Positions 8,449-14,733 of a stretch of 64,000 bases of DNA are shown here, piece after piece (the stretch's first letter is position 1; each line of letters starts with the position of its first letter). Under the pieces are notes generated by a model, which was not told the origin of the DNA, ran no database searches, and saw only the letters and a program-made list of their open reading frames with translations. The position numbers were made by a program, and so were the translations under genes. Origin of the DNA: JBCBCP01 sp039817385 (GTDB lineage Bacteria > Pseudomonadota > Alphaproteobacteria > Rhodobacterales > Rhodobacteraceae); assembly GCA_039817385.1 (NCBI GenBank), contig JBCBVY010000001.1:620001-684000 (forward strand), in the 5' to 3' direction.

Positions 8449-9425
8449 GGCTGGCGGCGATCCTGATCGTACTGATGGGCGCGCTTTTTGTCTGGTCGCT
8501 GCTGGCGGGCGGCCTGCCCGTTGGCCCCGGCCCCGCGCTCGCCGCGCTCTGGGCCAATGATGGCACGCCGCTGTCGGCGGTCATGGTGCAGATCCGTCTG
8601 CCCCGTGCGCTGCTAGCGGCGATGATCGGCGCCTCGCTCGGCCTCGCGGGGGCGGCGATGCAAGGCTACCTGCGCAATCCACTGGCAGAGCCGGGAATCA
8701 TCGGCGTGTCCGCCTCCGCGGGCCTTGGTGCGGTGATCGCCCTTCAGACCGGGTTGGCGGCAGCCTTCGCTCTGGCCCTGCCCGGGATGGCGTTGCTGGG
8801 TGCGCTCGCGGCGACGCTGCTGATCCTCGCGCTGGCGGGCCCGCGCGGCGCGGCGCTGACGCTGATCCTTGGGGGCGTGGCGATCTCTGCGCTGGCCTCG
8901 GCGCTCACCAGCCTTGTGCTGAACCTCTCGCCCAACCCCTTTGCCGCGTCCGAGATCATCTTTTGGATGCTCGGCTCCTTGCAGGACCGCGCGTTTACCC
9001 ATGTCTGGCTCGCGCTGCCGCTGATGGTGATCGGCTGGGCGCTGCTCGCCTCGACCTGGCGGGCGCTGGATGCGTTGACGCTGGGCGAGGATGCCGCCGA
9101 GGCGCTGGGCATCCGCCTGTCTCGCGTGCGGCTGGCCCTCGTTGTGGGCACCGCCGCTTGTGTCGGCGCAGGCACGGCGGTGGCGGGGGCGATTGGCTTT
9201 GTCGGGCTGGTCGTGCCGCACGTGCTGCGCCCCTTTGTGGGCGGGCGGCCCTCTGCGCTGCTTTGGGCCTCGGCGCTTGGCGGGGCGGCGCTGGTGCTGG
9301 CGGCGGACATCGCCGTGCGGCTGGTTCTGCCGGACCGGGACCTGAAGCTGGGCGTGCTGATGGCGCTAGTGGGCGCGCCGCTTTTCCTGCACCTGATCTA
9401 CCGCACCCGGGGGGCCATGCGATGA
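8445..9425 (+). CDS. btuC: Cobalamin ABC transporter permease BtuC (FecCD family)
   Basis: A 326-residue inner-membrane permease starting with GTG in a GTGA overlap with btuF. About ten hydrophobic segments are present. FecCD hallmarks are RLPRALLAAMIGASLGLAGAA, the glycine-rich NPLAEPGIIGVSASAGLGA, and the coupling region GAIGFVGLVVPHVLRPFVGG, which docks on the ATPase. The C-terminus (LGVLMALVGAPLFLHLIYRT) is also typical. Length equals the BtuC/FhuB-half norm. It overlaps btuD by 4 bp (ATGCGATGAG context). Confidence 0.92.
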   Translation: MRLAAILIVLMGALFVWSLLAGGLPVGPGPALAALWANDGTPLSAVMVQIRLPRALLAAMIGASLGLAGAAMQGYLRNPLAEPGIIGVSASAGLGAVIALQTGLAAAFALALPGMALLGALAATLLILALAGPRGAALTLILGGVAISALASALTSLVLNLSPNPFAASEIIFWMLGSLQDRAFTHVWLALPLMVIGWALLASTWRALDALTLGEDAAEALGIRLSRVRLALVVGTAACVGAGTAVAGAIGFVGLVVPHVLRPFVGGRPSALLWASALGGAALVLAADIAVRLVLPDRDLKLGVLMALVGAPLFLHLIYRTRGAMR

Positions 9426-10168
9426 GCGTTCTGAGCCTTCGCGATGTCACCGTGATGCGCGGGGCCTGCCCGGTGGTGGACAGCGTGTCGCTGTCGATTG
9501 CGGCGGGCGAATGCGTAGGCTTGATCGGCCCCAATGGCGCGGGCAAGACAAGCCTGATGCGCGCGGCGTTGGGTATTCTGCCGCATCAAGGCGCGTCTTC
9601 CCTCGCCGCTCTGCCCCCGAAAGCGCGCGCGCGGGCCTGCGCGTGGCTGCCGCAGGCGCGGGAAATCGCGTGGCCTGTGGACGTCGAGACCATCGTGCGG
9701 CTGGGCCGCCTGCCCCATGCAGACCGGGGGACCGTGACGGACGAAGCCGTGGCAGAAGCCCTTTTGCAAATGGGCCTGAAGGACTTTGCAAAGCGCACCG
9801 CAACCGCGCTGTCGGGGGGCGAACAGGCCCGCGTTCTCATCGCCCGGACCCTTGCGCAGGACGCGCCGCTCTTGATGGCCGACGAGCCCATCGCGGGCCT
9901 CGATCCCGCCAGCCAGATTGCGACGATGCGGCTGTTTGCGCGGCTCGCCACCGAAGGCAAAGCGGTCTGGACGGCGATCCACGACCTCAGCCTTGCGGTG
10001 CGCTATTGCACCCGGCTGGTCGTGCTGCACCGGGGCGCGTTGGTTGCTGACGGCCCGCCGCGCGATGTGCTGACGCCCGCCCTGCTGGCTGAGGTCTTTA
10101 GCATCGAGGCGCATTTCGAACACACCGCACGCGGCCCTGTCTTCCAGGTATTGGACGTGCTGGAATGA
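9422..10168 (+). CDS. btuD: Cobalamin ABC transporter ATP-binding protein BtuD
   Basis: A 248-residue ABC ATPase. Walker A is GPNGAGKTS, the signature is LSGGEQARV, and Walker B is PLLMADEPIAGLD, followed by the switch His in AIHDLS. The ATG at 9422 overlaps the btuC stop, so I use it rather than longer in-frame extensions lying inside btuC. It energises corrinoid import with BtuC and BtuF. Its stop overlaps the cbiZ start (ATGA), placing the amidohydrolase in the same operon. Confidence 0.92.
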   Translation: MSVLSLRDVTVMRGACPVVDSVSLSIAAGECVGLIGPNGAGKTSLMRAALGILPHQGASSLAALPPKARARACAWLPQAREIAWPVDVETIVRLGRLPHADRGTVTDEAVAEALLQMGLKDFAKRTATALSGGEQARVLIARTLAQDAPLLMADEPIAGLDPASQIATMRLFARLATEGKAVWTAIHDLSLAVRYCTRLVVLHRGALVADGPPRDVLTPALLAEVFSIEAHFEHTARGPVFQVLDVLE

Positions 10169-10833
10169 ATGCCCCGCTTGCGATCGACCGCCCCTGGGTG
10201 CGGATGGCGCTGGCTCCGGGCTGCCGTGTGCTCAGCTGGGCGCTGAACCGCCCCGGGTTCACCACCGCGCCCGCGATCAGTTGGCGCGAGGTGCGCAATG
10301 CCGATCTGACGCCGGACCTGGACGTGAAGGCGTGGCTCATCGCGGCTTTGGCCGCGCGGGGCACGCCCGATGACATTTGCTTTCTGACCTCTCGCGATGT
10401 GCGCCGTATCCACGAACGCCGCGCGACCGAAGGCGCCGCCACCGTCCGCGCCGTCGCCACCGTAGGGCTGTCCAACGCCGAGGCTGTCGGCACGCGGCTC
10501 GACCGATCGGGCAAGAACTGGGACGCCCCCGGCCTTGGCACGATCAACGTGGCGGTCGAAACGGACGCAGGGCTGAGCGAGGCGGCGATGATCGAAGCGC
10601 TGAGTGTTGCCACGCAAGCCCGCACGGCTGCGGTCATGGAGGCGGGGCACAGGCTCCCGACCGGCACCGCGACGGGCACCGGCACCGATTGCATCGCCAT
10701 CGCCGCGCCTCCGGGCAAAACCCTTTATGCCGGCCTGCACACCGACCTTGGCCTTGCCATCGGGCGGGCCGTCAAGGCCGCGGTCAGCGCAGGCGCCGCC
10801 GAATGGGCCGCAACCTACGGAGCGGGTCGATGA
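10165..10833 (+). CDS. cbiZ: Adenosylcobinamide amidohydrolase CbiZ
   Basis: A 222-residue protein of the CbiZ family. The family hydrolyses adenosyl-pseudocobalamin and adenosylcobinamide to adenosylcobyric acid and thereby remodels imported corrinoids that carry the wrong lower ligand. Supporting motifs are FLTSRDVRRIHERRA, VATVGLSNAEAVG, LGTINVAVETDAGLSEAAMIEAL and the diagnostic TGTATGTGTDCIAIAAP near the C-terminus. No signal peptide is present, so it acts in the cytoplasm on corrinoid delivered by BtuCD. It overlaps both neighbours by 4 bp. Confidence 0.92.
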   Translation: MNAPLAIDRPWVRMALAPGCRVLSWALNRPGFTTAPAISWREVRNADLTPDLDVKAWLIAALAARGTPDDICFLTSRDVRRIHERRATEGAATVRAVATVGLSNAEAVGTRLDRSGKNWDAPGLGTINVAVETDAGLSEAAMIEALSVATQARTAAVMEAGHRLPTGTATGTGTDCIAIAAPPGKTLYAGLHTDLGLAIGRAVKAAVSAGAAEWAATYGAGR

Positions 10834-11621
10834 GCGCGCAGCGCATTGTCTGCCTGACCGAGGAAACGGTCGAAACGCTCTATCTGCTCGGCGTCGCGGG
10901 CCGTATTGTTGGGGTGACGGGCTATGCCGTGCGCCCACCCCGAGTGCGCCGGGAAAAGCCGCGCGTCGGTGCGTTCACCAGCGCGGATGTGGCCAAAATC
11001 CTCGACCTGCGGCCCGATCTGGTGCTGACCTTTTCCGACCTTCAGGCGGACATCGCCGCCGACCTGATCCGCGCGGGCGTGCAGGTACACGCGTTCAACC
11101 AACGCTCTGTCGCCGGAATTCTGGACATGATCGAAACGCTGGGCGCGCTGACCGGCACGGCGGACCGGGCCGCGGCGCTGATCACCCGCTTGCGCGGGCG
11201 GCTGAACACGTTTCGCCAAATGCCGCGCCCCATCCGCCCCCGCGTCTATATCGAGGAATGGGACGAGCCGCTGATCGCCGGGATCGCCTGGGTGTCCGAG
11301 CTGGTTGAGATCGCGGGCGGCGTGGATGTCTTTGCCTACCTGCGGCAGGAACCGAGCGCCAAAGCGCGCATTCTGGCACCCGAAGCAGTGATCACCGCCG
11401 CACCCGATATCATCATCGCCTCCTGGTGCGGCAAGAAAGTCCGCCCCGAACGCATCGCCGCCCGCCCTGGGTGGGACCGCATCCCTGCGGTCGCGCAGGG
11501 GCGTATCCACGAGGTGAAATCGCCCCTGATCCTCGCTCCCGGTCCCGCTGCGCTGACGGACGGGCTTGAGGCGATCCACGCGGCGCTTTGGGCACTGGAC
11601 GGGCGCCCGCCCGCCCGCTAG
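10830..11621 (+). CDS. BtuF-like cobalamin-binding protein lacking a signal peptide
   Basis: A 263-residue protein with the BtuF/FepB-type substrate-binding fold: RIVCLTEETVETLYLLG at the start, LDLRPDLVLTFSD in the first lobe and PDIIIASWCGKK in the second. No export signal precedes MSAQRIVCL, and the start is fixed by the ATGA overlap with cbiZ, so the product is predicted to be cytoplasmic. Such proteins are usually annotated as cobalamin-binding or ABC substrate-binding. Its place as last gene after cbiZ suggests corrinoid handling or sensing inside the cell, but the role is unproven. Confidence 0.8.
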   Translation: MSAQRIVCLTEETVETLYLLGVAGRIVGVTGYAVRPPRVRREKPRVGAFTSADVAKILDLRPDLVLTFSDLQADIAADLIRAGVQVHAFNQRSVAGILDMIETLGALTGTADRAAALITRLRGRLNTFRQMPRPIRPRVYIEEWDEPLIAGIAWVSELVEIAGGVDVFAYLRQEPSAKARILAPEAVITAAPDIIIASWCGKKVRPERIAARPGWDRIPAVAQGRIHEVKSPLILAPGPAALTDGLEAIHAALWALDGRPPAR

Positions 11622-11630
11622 GTGCGGCGC

Positions 11631-11867
11631 ATGGACAATGCATTTACCATCTTTGACGTGATCATCTGGTCGGGCGCGGGCCTGTCGCTGATCGGCCTTC
11701 TGGGCCTGATCTGGTGCATCATCCGGGTCGCCCGGGCCCGCCGCGCGGGGCTGAGTGACGAGGACCTGCGCGCGGTTCTGCAAAAGGTCGTGCCGCTGAA
11801 CCTCGGCGCGCTCTGCATCTCCATGCTCGGGCTGATGCTGGTCATCGTGGGGATTTTCGCCGCCTGA
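11631..11867 (+). CDS. Small two-TM membrane protein of unknown function
   Basis: A 78-residue protein with two hydrophobic segments (VIIWSGAGLSLIGLLGLIWCIIRVA and LNLGALCISMLGLMLVIVGIF) separated by a basic/acidic linker RARRAGLSDEDLRAVLQKV. ATG 11631 is used; a GTG three codons upstream is possible. It follows the cobalamin locus after 9 bases and might be read through from it. No family recognised. Confidence 0.65.
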   Translation: MDNAFTIFDVIIWSGAGLSLIGLLGLIWCIIRVARARRAGLSDEDLRAVLQKVVPLNLGALCISMLGLMLVIVGIFAA

Positions 11868-11925
11868 GGCTTGCCATATCGCGTGTGTGTCGCCATCGTG
11901 GACAGACACATTCACGGAGTGCGAT

Positions 11926-12792
11926 ATGTTTTCTCCCCAGGTGACCCCCTTTTTTGACACGGCCACAAACACGGTCAGTTATGTCGTGCGCGAGCCCGAA
12001 GGGCGCGCCTGCGCGATCATCGATTCGGTGCTTGACTTCGACTAGGCCGCCGGCCGCACAGATACCGCATCCGCCGACCAGATCATCGCGCATGTCGAGG
12101 CCGAGGGCCTTGAGGCTCAGTGGATCCTCGAAAGCCACGTGCACGCCGACCACCTGAGCGCCGCGCCCTACCTGCAAGAGCGGCTTGGCGGAAAAATCGG
12201 CATCGGTGCGCAGATCAAGACCGTGCAGGACACGTTTGGCAAGATTTTCAACGAGGGCACGGAGTTTCAGCGCGACGGCTCGCAATTCGATGCCCTGTTC
12301 GAGGACGGGGCGCGCTTTCATATCGGGCAGATGCGCGGAGACGTGATGCACACTCCGGGCCACACGCCCGCTTGCCTGACCTATGTGATCGGCGATGCGG
12401 CCTTTGTGGGCGATACGCTCTTCATGCCCGATTTCGGCACGGCACGCTGCGATTTTCCCGGTGGCTCGGCCCGCGATTTGTTCGCCTCGATCCAGCGGAT
12501 CCTGAGCCTGCCCGACGCGACGCGCATCTTCGTGGGCCACGACTACAAGGCGCCGGGGCGGGATGCGTACGCGTGGGAGACGACCGTGGGCGCGCAGAAG
12601 GCGGCCAATGTGCATGTGGGCGGCGGCGCGACAGAGGACGCTTTCGTCGCCCAGCGCGAGGCCCGGGATGCCACGCTCGGGATGCCCCGGCTCATCCTGC
12701 CCTCCTTGCAGGTGAACATGCGCGCGGGGCACATGCCGCCCGCCGATGAGGACGGCACCGTACGGCTGAAAGTACCGCTGAACACGCTTTAG
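11926..12792 (+). pseudogene. MBL-fold persulfide dioxygenase-like hydrolase, interrupted by in-frame TAG
   Basis: The reading frame from ATG 11926 (MFSPQVTPFFDTATNTVSYV) to TAG 12792 encodes a complete ETHE1/Blh-type MBL hydrolase of 287 sense codons plus one internal stop: TAG at 12043-12045 (codon 40), where relatives have a residue within LDFDxAAGRT. The rest is well conserved: metal motif SHVHADHLSA, HTPGHTPACL, GDTLFMPDFGTARCDFPGGSA and IFVGHDYK. Reinitiation at GTG 12139 would lose the first metal-binding His. A CAG-to-TAG transition is the simplest explanation. It heads the sulfur cluster with the YeeE relic and the TIGR01244 gene. A sequencing error or suppression cannot be excluded. 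Confidence 0.85.
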
Positions 12793-12799
12793 GCGCGCC

Positions 12800-12975
12800 A
12801 TGATGGTGGAGGGGATGATGGGCCGCGCCGGGGGCCTGGTGATGGGCGCCGCGGCGGCGCTGTTCCTGCTCGGGGCGGGCGCGTGATGGGCGCCTCGGGG
12901 CGGCGGTGCTTGCTGCTGATCGCAGGCGGGCTGGCCGTGGCCCCAATGCTGGACAGCCGCGGCGCCACGGCCTAG
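12800..12975 (+). pseudogene. Remnant of a YeeE/YedE-type sulfur transporter
   Basis: Two tiny overlapping frames occupy this gap: 28 codons from 12800 (ending GGLVMGAAAALFLLGAGA) and 29 codons from ATG 12886 (MGASGRRCLLLIAGGLAVAP). Joined by a one-base frameshift at about 12880, they read LFLLGAGRVMGASG, which matches the N-terminal helix and GRIMGASGI motif of YeeE/YedE proteins. The following hydrophobic stretch resembles the next helix after an internal deletion. In related genomes the gene between the MBL hydrolase and TIGR01244 is indeed YeeE/YedE. The remaining roughly 250 residues are missing. Assignment is by eye. Confidence 0.55.
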
Positions 12976-12984
12976 GAGGGCAGC

Positions 12985-13419
12985 ATGGATATTCGCAAGC
13001 TCACCGACACGTTTTTTGTCTCGCCGCAGATCGCGGCAGAGGATGTTCCCGCCATCGCCGCCCTTGGCGTCAGGCGCATCATCTGCAACCGCCCCGATGC
13101 GGAGGTTCCGCCCTCCCATCAGGCGGAGGCGATCCGCGCGGCGGCAGAGGCTGCGGGGCTGGGGTTTGACGCGCTTCCCCTGACCCATCAGACCATGACG
13201 CCGCACAACGTGGCGCGGCAGGTGGAACTTGCCGACGCGGCAGAGGGCCCGGTGCTAGCCTATTGCGCGTCGGGCACCCGCTCAACCGTGGCCTGGGCGC
13301 TTGGCTCTGCCGGGGCGGTGCCGCCGGATGCGCTGATCGGTGCGGCGCGGGATGCGGGCTATGACCTTGCAAACCTGCGGCCCACGCTGGAAGCCGCAGC
13401 CGCCGCATCCAAGGGCTAG
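12985..13419 (+). CDS. TIGR01244 family sulfur transferase/phosphatase-like protein
   Basis: A 144-residue protein with a dual-specificity-phosphatase/DUF442 fold: MDIRKLTDTFFVSPQIAAED at the start, RRIICNRPDAEVPP, and the active-site loop YCASGTRSTVAWAL with a Cys at the rhodanese/PTP position. Family members are found alone or fused to MBL persulfide dioxygenases and take part in sulfide/persulfide detoxification under BigR/SqrR. A strong GGAGGG lies 6 bases before the start. It is the only intact gene of the local sulfur cluster. It overlaps the convergent FliM-like gene by 4 bp. Confidence 0.88.
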   Translation: MDIRKLTDTFFVSPQIAAEDVPAIAALGVRRIICNRPDAEVPPSHQAEAIRAAAEAAGLGFDALPLTHQTMTPHNVARQVELADAAEGPVLAYCASGTRSTVAWALGSAGAVPPDALIGAARDAGYDLANLRPTLEAAAAASKG

Positions 13420-14654
13420 GTCGCCTCGGCGTTATCGAGGGGCGGCAGGTCCGCCAGATCGGGCAGGTCCGCCAGGTCCGGCATGTCGTCGAGGTCCGGC
13501 AGGTCCATGTCGACCGGACCCTGGGGCGTTGCCGGGTCCGGGGCCGTATCGAGCGCTTCAAGATCCGGCAGATCGGGTAAGGTGGCAAGCTCCGGCGCGG
13601 CCTCTGGCACGTCCGGCAGGCCGGGCAAGGCAAGCGGCCCATCTGCCGCGTGTCCTGGGCCAGGCAGCGCGGGTGCGTCCCCCGCCCCCTCATCCGCGAG
13701 CGGGGCAACCTCTGGCAGGTCCAGCTCATCGCGATCGGAAGCGCGGCGTCGCGGCTGGTGCGCGTATACCGGGTCGCGATCCAGTCGCAAGGCGCGGACC
13801 CCGTCCACCTGACCAATCGCGCCCGTACCCACGCAGCGCCCGTCCGGCCCAAGCACCCGCGCCTTGGGAAAGGTTCCGGGTGGCAACGGCAGCACATCCC
13901 CCGCCGCCAGCTGCGCCGCGCCGTTTAGGGGCATTGAAAGCGTGCAGATTTCCATTTTCAGCTGCGCCTCAAGCCCAAAGACCACATCCGTGAACGCCTT
14001 GCGCCGCTGCGCGTCTTCCTGCGCGGCCTCTTCGCTGGCATCCTCCGCGCGGCCGGATCTTTGGGCGACAGGCGGCAGGATCAGCGTCAGATCGCCCTGC
14101 CGCGCCCCCCGCGCCATGTCGAGGGTCAGGCGGATCACGAAGTAGTCCGGGCAATCGAGCGCCATTTCGATCATCCGCGGCTCTTCCGCGCGGGAGCCAA
14201 ACGTAATCTCTTGCAGCACCGCGCGGTCGCCCGCGGCCTCAACCTCGCGCGCGCATTGCTCAAGCAGCGCGTCGATCAGCGGCGCGGCCAGCGCGGCATC
14301 GGTGTCTGTCATGGCGCGGGCATCGCCCGCAGGCGCGCGCACCGCGCCCATCGTCTGCTGCTGGATCAGCCCGCCAGCAAGGTCCGCAGCAAGCACCGCC
14401 GCGCCGACCCGCCCCCGCGTGCCGTCAAGCAGAAGGAGCAGCGCATCGTCCGCCAGAAGCGGCAGGCAGGCCTCGGCATCCCGCCTTTCGACCACAACGC
14501 CGATGGCTGCGAGCGGCAGGTCCATCAGCGTATCGGCAACGCGCGCAATCCCAAGGCGCATCGCCTTGGCCACGGTCATGGCCCGGGCCTGATGCTCCTG
14601 CGTGCCCGCGGCCGCCTTGCGGCGCAGAATGGATTGCGTGGGTTGCTCGGCCAT
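13416..14654 (-). CDS. FliM/FliN-family flagellar switch-like protein with acidic DLPDL tail
   Basis: A 412-residue protein. Residues 20-190 resemble the middle domain of FliM (AMRLGIARVADTLMDLPLAAIGVVV and PDYFVIRLTLDMARG), and residues about 215-310 form a SpoA/FliN C-terminal domain (DVVFGLEAQLKMEICTLSMPL, LAAGDVLPLPPGTF, VLGPDGRCVGTGAIGQVDGVRALRL). The last 90 residues are Pro/Asp/Leu-rich with repeats of the LPDLxDLPDL type, of low complexity. FliM normally transmits CheY-P binding to the rotor. No other flagellar genes are present here, so it is an orphan switch-like component of the type common in Rhodobacteraceae. Confidence 0.8.
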   Translation of the reverse strand: MAEQPTQSILRRKAAAGTQEHQARAMTVAKAMRLGIARVADTLMDLPLAAIGVVVERRDAEACLPLLADDALLLLLDGTRGRVGAAVLAADLAGGLIQQQTMGAVRAPAGDARAMTDTDAALAAPLIDALLEQCAREVEAAGDRAVLQEITFGSRAEEPRMIEMALDCPDYFVIRLTLDMARGARQGDLTLILPPVAQRSGRAEDASEEAAQEDAQRRKAFTDVVFGLEAQLKMEICTLSMPLNGAAQLAAGDVLPLPPGTFPKARVLGPDGRCVGTGAIGQVDGVRALRLDRDPVYAHQPRRRASDRDELDLPEVAPLADEGAGDAPALPGPGHAADGPLALPGLPDVPEAAPELATLPDLPDLEALDTAPDPATPQGPVDMDLPDLDDMPDLADLPDLADLPPLDNAEAT

Positions 14655-14733
14655 AGCCTCTGCTGCGTCGGGTGTGCTTGCCCCCGTTTTGAAGCAGATT
14701 GGTTAAGGGCAGCTTTATGTCCGCGCCGCGATC

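Noticed and set aside
11868..11925. Possible BigR/SqrR operator before the MBL gene
   Set aside because: Only an imperfect GTGTGTC/GACAGACAC symmetry; too weak to claim.
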